DNA from: Dokdonella sp.
Lineage (GTDB): Bacteria > Pseudomonadota > Gammaproteobacteria > Xanthomonadales > Rhodanobacteraceae
Direction: 5' to 3'
Assembly: GCA_019634795.1 (NCBI GenBank)
Contig: JAHCAR010000001.1
Location: 124,001 to 188,000, forward strand
Length of the DNA stretch: 64,000 nucleotides
The first letter of the stretch is position 1, and each line of letters begins with the position of its first letter. Positions 1 to 7,667 of the stretch are shown piece by piece. The notes under the pieces were generated by a model. That model ran no database searches. It was given only the letters and a program-made list of their open reading frames with translations, and had not been told where the DNA came from. The position numbers and the translations under genes were made by a program.

Positions 1-19
1 GAATACTTGATGTGTTGAG

Positions 20-165
20 TCAGGCCGGCTGCGGTCGCAATAGCCGCTGAGCCGTTCCAATGCCCTTGAGCCAGCCCTGCCCCATCGCCACGGCCTTCTC
101 GAGCAAGGCCTGGGCCGAGCCGATGGCTCGCCAGTAGTGGGTTTCGGTGCCGAGCATCTGCTGAT
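20..165 (-). pseudogene. 3' remnant of a RAYT transposase gene
   Basis: Bases 8-165 match bases 411-568, the last codons and stop of the intact transposase gene, at a constant offset of 403 with only a few substitutions. The stop codon lies at 20-22. Upstream (to the right on the plus strand) the match ends abruptly at 165 and gives way to a short repeat element, so only about the last 48 codons remain. It is a truncated copy, presumably non-functional, left by duplication or deletion next to the intact gene. Confidence 0.75.
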
Positions 166-168
166 CGA

Positions 169-272
169 GCACGATCCGGGACACCCACTATTTGACCGGG
201 AATCGCCTGATTGAGCGCGATCCGCGAGGAGCGCGATCCGGGACACCCACTAATTGACCGGGTATCACCTGA
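169..272. repeat. Two direct copies of the GATCCGGGACACCCAC element
   Basis: Two near-identical 42-bp copies lie at 169-210 and 231-272, 62 bp apart. Each begins GC(A/G)CGATCCGGGACACCCAC and continues through TTGACCGGG to CACCTGA or CGCCTGA. The same core recurs in later intergenic gaps (about 4648-4830, 5982-6065, 7390-7486, 8511-8536, 10866, 14007). They sit between the transposase remnant and the intact transposase gene. Confidence 0.7.
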
Positions 273-422
273 TCGCAATCTCTGACGGTGCAGATCGGTC
301 GAAGTTCGGACTCACTGCCGCTTCAAGAGACGTTATTCGACAATTGAATGAGCAACTTCCTGAAGCCGCCCACACTCCGTCCTCGGGGAGCCCGATTCGA
401 CCCGGATACCTGATGTGTTGAG

Positions 423-1406
423 TCAGGCCGGCTGCGGTCGCAATAGCCGCTGAGCCGTTCCAATGCCCTTGAGCCAGCCCTGCCCCATGGCCACGGCTTT
501 CTCAATCAGGGCCTGGGCGGAGCCGATCGCTCGCCAGTAGTTCGTTTCGGTGCCGAGCATCTGCTGATGCCATTGGCGCTCGCTCAGGCCGAGCTTGCGA
601 AGGACGGGCGGTTCCGTCGCCTCGATGCGACCGCGCTTGTCGGCTCGGGTGAGTCGGGCGGTCCAGTCGATCAGGTCGAGGTAGTCTTCGGTGGTGATGG
701 ATGCCAGACCGGGCGCCACGGCGGTCCTGATCGAGGCCAGCGGCTGTTGCGCGCAATCAGGATTCTCGCGAAGGGCCGCGATTCGATGATGGGCGCTGGT
801 GTGGATCGAGGACTCGAGGTTCTCGGCGACACCGGCGCGGATCGGATTCAGGTCGACATAGCTCATGCAGGTGAGTACGGCGGCATCATCGAGCAAGGCT
901 TGGCACTTGTAGCGGCCTTCCCAGAAGCGGCCGGTGCAGGCGTCTTCGCGATTGGCCCGGCGTGCGATCGGTTCGTTGAGGCTGCGCATGAACCACGCCA
1001 GGCTGCCCAGGCGTTGTCGACAGACGGCGAGACGATCGGCATTGCCCAGGAGCGTCTCTTCCTTCAGCCGGCAGCCCGCCTCATCGACTTCGCCCTCCAG
1101 CATGGCCGGGAACAGGCGAACCCACCGGCTCGCAACCTCTTCCGGGCTCCAGGCCTCCGCCGCCAGCGGATCGATCCTGAGCACGACATGCACATGGTTG
1201 CTCATTACGGCATAGGCCTGGATGCCGACGGCAAAGATTCCGGCGAGTTCGAGCAGGCGCTGCTCGACCCATTCCCGCCGATGTTCATAGGACTTTCCGT
1301 CGTACGGATCAATCCCGCACAGCCACGCCCGTCGCACGCATCGGGAGATGCAGTGGTAGAAGCCGGGCGTGTGCGGATCAACGAGGTGGCTGCGGGCAGT
1401 GGTCAT
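423..1406 (-). CDS. REP-associated tyrosine transposase (RAYT, Y1_Tnp family)
   Basis: A single-strand DNA transposase of the IS200-like HUH class, predicted to act on REP-type palindromes. The HUH metal-binding motif is visible as SNHVHVV about 65 residues in, preceded by a conserved FYHCISRCVRRAWLC block. A Tyr in SYVDLNPIRAG is the likely nucleophile. The start at 1406 (MTTARSHL) is chosen because the family begins just before the FYH block; the upstream part of the open frame is repeat DNA. Length is about 327 residues, usual for the larger RAYTs. The surroundings fit: a 3' remnant at 20-165, a tandem duplication of the 5' end at 1294-1715, and a degraded copy at 12414-12554. The assignment is firm; the DNA substrate is inferred. 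Confidence 0.85.
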   Translation of the reverse strand: MTTARSHLVDPHTPGFYHCISRCVRRAWLCGIDPYDGKSYEHRREWVEQRLLELAGIFAVGIQAYAVMSNHVHVVLRIDPLAAEAWSPEEVASRWVRLFPAMLEGEVDEAGCRLKEETLLGNADRLAVCRQRLGSLAWFMRSLNEPIARRANREDACTGRFWEGRYKCQALLDDAAVLTCMSYVDLNPIRAGVAENLESSIHTSAHHRIAALRENPDCAQQPLASIRTAVAPGLASITTEDYLDLIDWTARLTRADKRGRIEATEPPVLRKLGLSERQWHQQMLGTETNYWRAIGSAQALIEKAVAMGQGWLKGIGTAQRLLRPQPA

Positions 1407-1715
1407 GCCTACAGGTTGGCGTCGGGGCAACGCCTTGTCTGTAGGAAATCTCCTACCCGGCGTGTAGGGAATTGCCGGAATCATGGATGTCCCGTTTCTC
1501 CCTAATTTCCGTCGTACGGATCGATCCCGCACAGCCACGCCCGGCGCACGCATCGGGAGATGCAATGGTAGAAGCCGGGCGTGTGCGGATCGACGAGCTG
1601 GCTGCGCGCAGTGGTCATGCCGACAGCGTGGCGTCAGGGCAACGACTTGTCTGTAGGAAATCTCCTACCCGGCGTGTAGGGAATTGCCGGAATCATGGAT
1701 GTCCCGTTTCTCCCT
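1294..1715. repeat. 210-bp tandem duplication covering the RAYT 5' end
   Basis: Bases 1294-1503 and 1506-1715 are direct copies at a constant offset of 212, separated by two A residues, with roughly a dozen mismatches. Each copy holds the first ~110 bp of the transposase coding region, its upstream region, the palindrome GTAGGAAATCTCCTAC (1441-1456 and 1653-1668), and ends in GTCCCGTTTCTCCCT. Only the left copy is joined to the intact gene. It records an unequal-recombination or insertion event at the transposase start. Confidence 0.85.
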
Positions 1716-1842
1716 TCCGTTTCTTGCTTCTTTCCGTCCCGCTTCTTTCCCGCTTCTCCTTGGATGTCCCGCTTCTCCTCTCCGCTTCTCGTCCCGCTTC
1801 TCACCATCCCGCTTCTCACCATCCCGCTTCTCACCTCGCAGC
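1716..1842. repeat. Pyrimidine-rich repeats of CCCGCTTCTC
   Basis: The plus strand is strongly pyrimidine-biased. CCCGCTTCTC occurs at 1749, 1768, 1793, 1808 and 1823, with variants at 1738 and 1781. The last three copies form a 15-bp tandem with unit CCCGCTTCTCACCAT. No plausible gene is seen here. The tract joins the duplicated transposase end and runs to about 100 bp from the 3' end of the beta-helix gene. Confidence 0.7.
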
Positions 1843-1948
1843 TCGGGACGAGGGCCCTCCACGTGCTCTACGGCCGGCCAGCACGATTCCGGTCAACTGC
1901 ATTGTGCACCCGGACGTACAAGCCTTCGGGGCGGCACCCGAACCGTGC

Positions 1949-4405
1949 CTACCGGTCCAGGTCGAAGCCATCGGCGAACAGGACGTCACTGCTTGCATAT
2001 GCCAAACACGCACTGAATTCCGACGTGTTCCCGTTGTCGCTCGCCGTAGCGGTGATCTGGGTGTCGGGCGTGAACAGGGCGCCCTGAATCGGGGCCACGA
2101 AGTTCGCTGTGAACTGCCCGCCGAGCGGCCCGGCCTGGACGCCTGGCAAGCCCGGACCCAATTCGAGCGCTATCGCACCGACGTAAATCGCGCCTTCTCC
2201 ATGACCCGAAGGATCACAGGGCACGTTGTTGGCGAAGAATTCGAGCCGGTAAGTTCCGGCCAGGCTGCTGAGACTGCCACTGACGACGCCGCTGGTCGAA
2301 TCGCCGGATGCCAAGGCCAACACCGGGAAATTGATGCCGCGGTTCGCGAAATCGACCGGAATGAGTCCCGCATCGTTGTCGTTCGGCGTGACGCCGTCGT
2401 TGGCAAGATCGATCCCGAGGCCGGTATTCCCATAGATCCGGTTGCGACTGATCAGGTTCAGCCGGCCGTTTTCGATGACAATTCCACCCGTCGCGTTGTT
2501 GCTGATGACGTTGCCCGCGCCGACCGCGCCAAACAGGCCGACGCCGCCCATCGAATTGGCGCGCGCCCCCTGATTCAGGTAGATGCCGGCCCCGCTGTTG
2601 CCGAACACCGATGCGGACGATGCGAAGGTGAGGCCGATCCGATTTCCGTTGATCCGGTTGTCTGCGCTGAAGAGCCCGCCATTGCTCCCGACGACCTGTA
2701 TTCCACTCTGCTCGCTGCCCGCGACGACGTTGCGCTCGATCAGGGTATCGGTCCCGAACAGCAGGATTCCGATGCGGTTGCCGAGCACGACGGTGCCGTT
2801 CGGGCTGGTTCCAATGTAGTTGTTGATCACTTCGACCCCGCTGACTTGGTCAGCGATGCTGATTCCGGCGTTCAGGCCATCGGAAAACGTGTTGCGATGC
2901 GCGTTGGCCTCACCCCCGATGAGTACCGGCGCAGACACGCCGTTGCCGATGTAGACGCCATTGGCGTTTCCCTCGAGCCCGCCGCCACCAAAGCGATTGC
3001 CCTGTACGACGTGTCCTTGCCCGCCAGCGAGATAGACGCCTCCGCCGGCGAGCGTGCCCAGACCGGCGCCATGGAAATCGCCGAAGGCCAGCCCGCTCAC
3101 TTTCAGCGAGGCGTTGCTCGTGGACGGCACGTAGAGACCGCGCCCAATACTGCTGACGGAGCTGCTCTTTTGCAGCTCGATACAGATGATGCCGTCCGAG
3201 CCGATGTTGCGTGAATTCGGCATCGAGCCATTCTGCGAATAGCCGTCGAAGGTGACCGAGTCGGTGATTTCGGGTAGCGGGCTCAACAGCGAAATGCGCC
3301 GCGGACAGCTGCCGCTGATGGCGAAGCGGATCAGCTGGCGACCGGGACTGACGTTCGACGACTGAATCGCCTCGCGCAGCGAACCAGGGCCGCTGTCGAA
3401 GTTGTTGGTGACGGTGATGACGGGCGTGTCGGTGACCGCCGATTCGTAGGCTCCGCAGTCCGGCAGGCTGCCCACCACCCGCGGTCCGCCATCGAGGTCG
3501 GTCGCCGGCAGGCCGCCGGGGACGAAGGCCGTACCACTATTGATCGCCGGTGAGGTCGGCAACAATCGAAAATCACTGCCGAGCTGAGGGTTGCTCGTGG
3601 AGTTGGCACCGCTGCCGGCGAACAGGCTGCCGCCGGCGCCGTTGAAGTCGATCTGGCTCCAGAAGTTGTTGCGGGCGAGCACGAATGTCGAACTGAACAC
3701 TTCCACCCCGAGTCCGCGCAGCACATTGTTGTAGAGCTGAACGATCGCCCCCTCGCCGCCCTGGATGCCGAGCGCGGAGTTGACGATCGTGGTGTGTTGC
3801 ACTTGCGTACCGAGTTCGTCGCTGCCCAGACTGAGCGTCAACCCGGCACCGCCGACTGCGAGCACGTTTTCGACGTCGAGGTCGTGGCACTTGCTGGAAA
3901 GCAACGCGCCGCCGGTACCCGTTGGCGTCGAGGAAAAAATCATTCGATCAACGGCGAGCCGCTGGCCTTGCCGTGTGCAATTGGTCGAGAAGTCGGAAAA
4001 TTCAAGCCTCGTTTGATTGGCGAATTGCATGCCGCTGATGCGGATCGACCCGCTGCCGGTCTGGAGTCGCCAGACATCTACTAGCGGATCACCGCCGGCG
4101 CGATCGATGATGGTCGATGCAGGATTCGGCGATCGCGACGTGCAACTGGGGTTCCAGCCGCCCGTAATCTCCAGATCGCCTTGTGTGAACGCGTTGTAGG
4201 TCAGACCGTCCGGTGTCGGGTAGGTGCCCGCTCGAAGCTTGATCACGTTGTCCTGGCTGTTGAACTGGGCGAGCACGATGGCGGAAACCAGCTCGTTCGT
4301 GCTGGCAACACAGAATTCCGCGGCTCGGGCGCCGGAACCGGCAGCAAGGAGGCCCAGAACCAGTGCAAGCATCAACAGCGGAGACAGGTAGGTTTCAGTA
4401 CGCAT
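1949..4405 (-). CDS. Secreted right-handed beta-helix repeat protein
   Basis: An 818-residue exported protein. A classical signal peptide ends near residue 28 (leucine/alanine-rich core, then ARAAE). The rest is rich in short Gly/Asn/Val repeats of the parallel beta-helix type, for example GVYIGNGV, GNRFGG and VINNYIGTSPNG. Such proteins bind or process polysaccharide or act as adhesins; no catalytic site was recognised. The C terminus reads VLFADGFDLDR, an F-A-DGF motif shared with the protein at 13525 and suggestive of a family-wide C-terminal signature. The start is supported by GAGGA about 10 bases upstream. The substrate and surface location are inferred. Confidence 0.7.
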   Translation of the reverse strand: MRTETYLSPLLMLALVLGLLAAGSGARAAEFCVASTNELVSAIVLAQFNSQDNVIKLRAGTYPTPDGLTYNAFTQGDLEITGGWNPSCTSRSPNPASTIIDRAGGDPLVDVWRLQTGSGSIRISGMQFANQTRLEFSDFSTNCTRQGQRLAVDRMIFSSTPTGTGGALLSSKCHDLDVENVLAVGGAGLTLSLGSDELGTQVQHTTIVNSALGIQGGEGAIVQLYNNVLRGLGVEVFSSTFVLARNNFWSQIDFNGAGGSLFAGSGANSTSNPQLGSDFRLLPTSPAINSGTAFVPGGLPATDLDGGPRVVGSLPDCGAYESAVTDTPVITVTNNFDSGPGSLREAIQSSNVSPGRQLIRFAISGSCPRRISLLSPLPEITDSVTFDGYSQNGSMPNSRNIGSDGIICIELQKSSSVSSIGRGLYVPSTSNASLKVSGLAFGDFHGAGLGTLAGGGVYLAGGQGHVVQGNRFGGGGLEGNANGVYIGNGVSAPVLIGGEANAHRNTFSDGLNAGISIADQVSGVEVINNYIGTSPNGTVVLGNRIGILLFGTDTLIERNVVAGSEQSGIQVVGSNGGLFSADNRINGNRIGLTFASSASVFGNSGAGIYLNQGARANSMGGVGLFGAVGAGNVISNNATGGIVIENGRLNLISRNRIYGNTGLGIDLANDGVTPNDNDAGLIPVDFANRGINFPVLALASGDSTSGVVSGSLSSLAGTYRLEFFANNVPCDPSGHGEGAIYVGAIALELGPGLPGVQAGPLGGQFTANFVAPIQGALFTPDTQITATASDNGNTSEFSACLAYASSDVLFADGFDLDR

Positions 4406-4647
4406 TTCGACGGTCCTCGAGGATGGCTACCCACTCAATGCCTCGGGATGCCCAATCGCACATGCGATCCGCATCGACGATCGGTGCGACGCGCAGCGCA
4501 CGCGAATGTGTGGCGCGATCGTTGGACCGGGCGGGGGCCTGGTCGGCGTGCCCGACGCAGACGTCGGACCTGCCCAATTCAACCCGATCGCGCTGCCACC
4601 GCAACGCCCGGTACGGCCTCGGTCGCGCAGCAGGTCGTGGAGGCCAA

Positions 4648-4755
4648 ACGCGATTTGGGACACCACGCGATTTGGGACACCGGGACACCACGCGATTTGG
4701 GACACCGGGACACCACGCGATTTGGGACACCCACGCGATTTGGGACACCCACAAT
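4648..4755. repeat. Array of ACGCGATTTGGGACAC repeats
   Basis: Five copies of ACGCGATTTGGGACAC begin at 4648, 4665, 4690, 4715 and 4733. Spacing is 17, 25, 25 and 18 bases; the 25-base units contain an extra CGGGACAC. The last copy runs into ACCCACAATCTGG, linking the array to the dispersed GGGACACCCACAATTTGG element. A further partial copy, GATTTGGGACGCCCAC, is at 4811-4826. The unit is too short, and lacks unique spacers, for a CRISPR array. It lies in the 499-bp gap between the beta-helix gene and the toxin-antitoxin operon, which holds no other gene I can support. Confidence 0.75.
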
Positions 4756-4778
4756 CTGGTCGATTGCCTGCGCGGGAA

Positions 4779-4794
4779 GTAGGAAATTTCCTAC
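4779..4794. repeat. Palindrome GTAGGAAATTTCCTAC
   Basis: A perfect 16-bp palindrome. Near-identical copies (GTAGGAAATCTCCTAC) lie at 1441-1456 and 1653-1668, 35-50 bp upstream of the transposase start and in its duplicate. The association with the transposase suggests either its DNA substrate or an operator; this is inference. Confidence 0.6.
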
Positions 4795-4860
4795 GCAGAC
4801 TGTCCGGGACGATTTGGGACGCCCACTCTTCTTGCTTCCGCATACCCTTCATTGCGCTTA

Positions 4861-4878
4861 CGTACGTTTTAACGTACG
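4861..4878. promoter_or_regulatory. Inverted repeat, candidate toxin-antitoxin operator
   Basis: CGTACGTT-TT-AACGTACG forms an inverted repeat with 8-bp arms and a 2-bp centre, ending 26 bp before the antitoxin ATG. Phd/YefM antitoxins autoregulate by binding palindromes at this position, so this is the likely operator. The function is inferred from position and symmetry. Confidence 0.6.
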
Positions 4879-4904
4879 CTTACGGCTACCGAGGAAACCC
4901 CGTC

Positions 4905-5147
4905 ATGACCACTCTCTCCGCCAGCGAAGCCCGAGCCAATCTCTACCGCCTTATGGATCAGGCTGCGGAATCGCATCGCCCCATCGTCATTTCAGGCAAG
5001 CGCAGCAATGCGGTCTTGATCTCGGAAGAGGACTGGGCGGCGATCCAGGAAACCTTGTTTCTGCTTTCCGTGCCCGGCATGCGTGAATCGATCAAGAGCG
5101 GCATGACTGAGACCCCCGATTCCTGCGCCACGGAGCTTGATTGGTGA
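4905..5147 (+). CDS. Phd/YefM-family antitoxin
   Basis: An 80-residue antitoxin that should neutralise the downstream YoeB/Txe toxin and repress the operon. The N-terminal half (MTTLSASEARANLYRLMDQA, then HRPIVISGKRSNAVLISEEDW) is the typical Phd/YefM DNA-binding fold; the acidic C-terminal tail is the expected toxin-binding part. The start is set by family alignment: the longer open frame upstream runs through repeat DNA. The stop overlaps the toxin's GTG start (GTGA), so the two are translationally coupled. A palindrome lies just upstream. Confidence 0.88.
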   Translation: MTTLSASEARANLYRLMDQAAESHRPIVISGKRSNAVLISEEDWAAIQETLFLLSVPGMRESIKSGMTETPDSCATELDW

Positions 5148-5407
5148 GGTGGCGAGTCGTCTTCGCCAAGCAAGCCCAGAAAGACGCCCGCAATCTCGGT
5201 TCAGCGGGACTCAAGGAGAAGGCCCAACTGCTCCTTGAAGTACTTGCCGAGAACCCATTTCGAACGCCTCCGCCCTACGAGAAGCTGGTCGGCGACCTGA
5301 CCGGCGCCTGTTCGCGACGAATCAATATCCAGCATCGATTGGTTTACCAGGTGTTTGAAGAAGAACACACCGTCAAGGTGCTGCGGATGTGGACACAATA
5401 CGAGTAG
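5144..5407 (+). CDS. Txe/YoeB-family ribosome-dependent mRNA interferase
   Basis: An 87-residue RelE-superfamily toxin that would cleave mRNA in the ribosomal A site. The family pattern is clear: PYEKLVGDLTGACSRRINIQ followed by HRLVYQV. It contains the Glu and Arg equivalent to E46 and R65 of E. coli YoeB. The C terminus reads RMWTQYE, where YoeB has a catalytic His before the final Tyr (HY); here that position is Gln, so activity may be altered. GTG at 5144 is preferred over TTG at 5141 because it gives the usual overlap with the antitoxin stop. Confidence 0.88.
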   Translation: MRWRVVFAKQAQKDARNLGSAGLKEKAQLLLEVLAENPFRTPPPYEKLVGDLTGACSRRINIQHRLVYQVFEEEHTVKVLRMWTQYE

Positions 5408-5428
5408 TGCACCAATCTTCGATGGAGT

Positions 5429-5911
5429 TCAACCCGCTGCTTCACCGCGAATCATCGTGAGCCGAGCATCGATCACGCTGCGCGGCAAGCCGAACGCATC
5501 GGTCAGTGTTTCGAGCGCGACGCGCTCGCGGTTAAAGACGCGGCCGTCGGAGGCGACGAGGCGCAGCAGTGTGTCGTAGAGGCGGCCGATTTCGGGGCTG
5601 CCTTTGGGATGCTGGGCGAGAAAGCGCGCGACCTCGGCGGCAACATCGATCTTGCGATGCTGGCCACGCAGGAAGGCGGCCTGTGCGATGGCCTTGCCTT
5701 TGGTTGGCAATTTGAGCTCTTCAACGAGGCGGTTGGCAAACTCGGCCTCGTGGCTGGTGACAACGCCATCGGCCTTGGCGAGCCAGCCGATCAGGCCAAA
5801 CGTCACTTCGAGCGTAACGATCCGCGTCTCATCCAATGTTCCCCCCGAGAACAGCCCGCCCATCGCTGAGCGCAGGTCGCGCAGCACACCTCCGAAACCG
5901 TCGTCGCCCAT
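5429..5911 (-). CDS. TerB / DjlA N-terminal-like domain protein
   Basis: A 160-residue, probably cytosolic, mostly helical protein. The segment GLIGWLAKADGVVTSHEAEF, followed by a second ADGRVF-like helix pair (VASDGRVFNRERVALETL), matches the metal-binding TerB/tellurite-resistance fold also found at the N terminus of DjlA. No J domain follows, so it is not a DjlA co-chaperone. Start 5911 (MGDDGFGG) is chosen because GGAGAA precedes it at good spacing and the upstream extension is repeat-containing. Convergent with the toxin gene, 21 bp apart. Its role is unknown. Confidence 0.7.
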   Translation of the reverse strand: MGDDGFGGVLRDLRSAMGGLFSGGTLDETRIVTLEVTFGLIGWLAKADGVVTSHEAEFANRLVEELKLPTKGKAIAQAAFLRGQHRKIDVAAEVARFLAQHPKGSPEIGRLYDTLLRLVASDGRVFNRERVALETLTDAFGLPRSVIDARLTMIRGEAAG

Positions 5912-5981
5912 ATTCTTCTCCGAGCCCTTGCACGCCCCCATGATGCGACGAACGGCGGTGCGGCGGAAGAGGCGCAGGCGG

Positions 5982-6065
5982 GGCGATCCGGGACCGCGAT
6001 CCGGGACACCCACAATTTCGTGAAGTCCGAAGTTCTGGGAGCGGCAAATGTCGGGTGTCCCGGAC
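5982..6065. repeat. Dispersed element copies, one inverted
   Basis: GGCGATCCGGGACCGCGATCCGGGACACCCACAATTTCG spans 5982-6020, with the core CGATCCGGGAC twice. An inverted copy, GTCGGGTGTCCCGGAC, lies at 6050-6065. Together they can form an imperfect hairpin in the 236-bp gap between two minus-strand genes. Confidence 0.6.
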
Positions 6066-6147
6066 TGCTCTAGGACTGCTCGCAGCCCGGACAGGATGCA
6101 CAGCCGAATGATGACGGCCTGCTTCGAGGTGCGAACAAGGTCTTCGG

Positions 6148-7347
6148 CTAGCGCCCCAAGGGCCGCCGCCGCAGCGCATCGATCAAAGCGTTCAACGAAC
6201 CCAGACTCGCATCGTTGAAACTCTTCCATCCGTACTCTCTGTTGTACCGATTCTCCTGCAGCGCGCGCGCGACCGACTCGAACCGCGGGTCCGAGGCAAG
6301 GTGGGCGAGCGCCAGCAGGCCGAGCTGGTGGGCAATCTCTGTCGGGTCGACGCGAGCGCGCTTGAGCAAAGGCTCAGCCAACATCAGGTCGGCCAGGCCG
6401 GCAAGGCCGTTTGCAGCGTCGAGGACGTGCAAGGCAATGCCGGACATCCAATTCGCGACACCATCGGCATAGCGATCGACCTTGCCGGCGCCATCAAGGT
6501 AGCCCATGAACAGGTCGTACAAGGGTTTTGCCGGCTCCGGCCCGATCGATAGCGGGTGCAGGCTGAAATCGAAACGGCAGCCGGCCAGTTCCTGATCGCC
6601 GCGTTCGAGCCAAGCGGTGAACACCGGAGGCAGCAGCGGGGCCCACAGCCTGGCCAGTGGCGGCCAGGTGAGCCAGATCCGGGCGCGCACTACCACGTGC
6701 TCATTGGCCGGCCCGGAGTCCAGCATCAAGGTCTGCCGCACTTCGCCGTGCTGGCGGGTGATCAGATCGATGCGTTCGGTGCGGCGGTGCTCGAAGCCCC
6801 GCATTGCCAGGTTGGCCATAAGTCGTTCGACCACGCGCGAACGCACGCCCCCGACGGTAAGAGCTGGCGCGGACTCGGCCCCGGACGGGCGTGGGCGCTT
6901 GGCGAGCGCCGCTTCGCCGGCACGAATGGCCTGCATGGCGAACGCGGTCAGGCCGCGAAACGGCTGGGTGCGCCCGTCGGCGTCGATCACGACGCGGTCG
7001 GCGCGATACAGCATGGCGTTCTGCGGATCGAATACCTGCAGACCGGCGCGCAAGGCATGTTCGGCAATGATCGACAGCACGCCCGGCTCGACGAAGTGCA
7101 GCTTCACGCCGAGGTTCACGACCGGCGATTCGGGCGTGCCGAGTTCGAGCCCTTCAGGCCAGACGTTGATCTCGTCATCGCCGTCTTCGTCCTCCTCGGA
7201 TAGATCCGGAAAGCACGTCGTCACGCCGGCGATGAAAGCGTCAATCTTGGCTTTCGAGAGGGGCGGTGCATTTGCATCGACGGCAGCGATAGCCGCACCG
7301 ACAGTGCGCACCTCGGGGGCATCGAAAAGCTGCAGTACGAAGGACAT
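6148..7347 (-). CDS. Conserved-looking protein of unknown function
   Basis: A 399-residue, apparently soluble protein without signal peptide or membrane helix. The N-terminal 150 residues contain an acidic stretch (DLSEEDEDGDDE) and a segment ending in AGLQVFDPQNAMLYR. The middle is basic (VRSRVVERLMANLAMRGFEH) and the C-terminal third is helical. I do not recognise the family. Start 7347 (MSFVLQLFDAP) is preferred because the upstream extension has repeat-derived composition. It lies upstream of the TerB-like gene on the same strand, separated by a repeat-bearing gap. Confidence 0.6.
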   Translation of the reverse strand: MSFVLQLFDAPEVRTVGAAIAAVDANAPPLSKAKIDAFIAGVTTCFPDLSEEDEDGDDEINVWPEGLELGTPESPVVNLGVKLHFVEPGVLSIIAEHALRAGLQVFDPQNAMLYRADRVVIDADGRTQPFRGLTAFAMQAIRAGEAALAKRPRPSGAESAPALTVGGVRSRVVERLMANLAMRGFEHRRTERIDLITRQHGEVRQTLMLDSGPANEHVVVRARIWLTWPPLARLWAPLLPPVFTAWLERGDQELAGCRFDFSLHPLSIGPEPAKPLYDLFMGYLDGAGKVDRYADGVANWMSGIALHVLDAANGLAGLADLMLAEPLLKRARVDPTEIAHQLGLLALAHLASDPRFESVARALQENRYNREYGWKSFNDASLGSLNALIDALRRRPLGR

Positions 7348-7389
7348 CCGCGGAGTCTGCGCAAGTCGCCGGGTGGTATTCAAGGGGGA

Positions 7390-7486
7390 GCGCGATCCGG
7401 AAGACACGAAGTGGGACCACCCACAATTTGGCCTCTCACGGGCGCCGGTCCCCTACACCCACCATCCATTAGAATTGTGGGTGTCC
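7390..7486. repeat. Dispersed element copies, direct and inverted
   Basis: GCGCGATCCGGAAGACAC begins at 7390 and GTGGGACCACCCACAATTTGG at 7411; AGAATTGTGGGTGTCC at 7471-7486 is the same element inverted. The pair flanks about 40 bp in the divergent gap between 7347 (minus) and 7668 (plus), so it may form a hairpin or mark a mobile element with inverted ends. Confidence 0.6.
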
Positions 7487-7487
7487 T

Positions 7488-7556
7488 GAAACAACCTACT
7501 GAAACAACCTACTGAAACAACCTACTGAAACAACCTGAAACATCTGAAACCTCCCT
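7488..7556. repeat. 13-bp tandem repeat GAAACAACCTACT
   Basis: Units start at 7488, 7501 and 7514, with shortened units at 7527 (GAAACAACCT), 7537 (GAAACATCT) and 7546 (GAAACCTCCCT). It directly abuts the inverted dispersed element on its left. The tract lies about 110-180 bp upstream of the next gene and contains no gene. Confidence 0.75.
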
Positions 7557-7667
7557 GAAACTTCTCCGCCCTGCTGGTGTTCTGAAACGTCTCCGCCCTG
7601 TTTCGACTTACACTTCAAAAGCACCTCGAGGGTCCACCGCTTGACGCTTCTACCCATCGCCGTCGGC

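Noticed and set aside
567-1505. 312-residue plus-strand frame
   Set aside because: Antisense to the RAYT gene and running into its duplicated end; no recognisable protein features.
4648-4755. CRISPR array
   Set aside because: Units of 17-25 bp with no unique spacers and no cas genes; a short tandem repeat instead.
5429-6229. 266-residue version of the TerB-like protein
   Set aside because: The N-terminal 106 residues are translated repeat DNA, while GGAGAA and a normal start lie at 5911.
7488-7556. CRISPR array or protein-coding repeat
   Set aside because: 13-bp unit without spacers and no open frame with a start signal.
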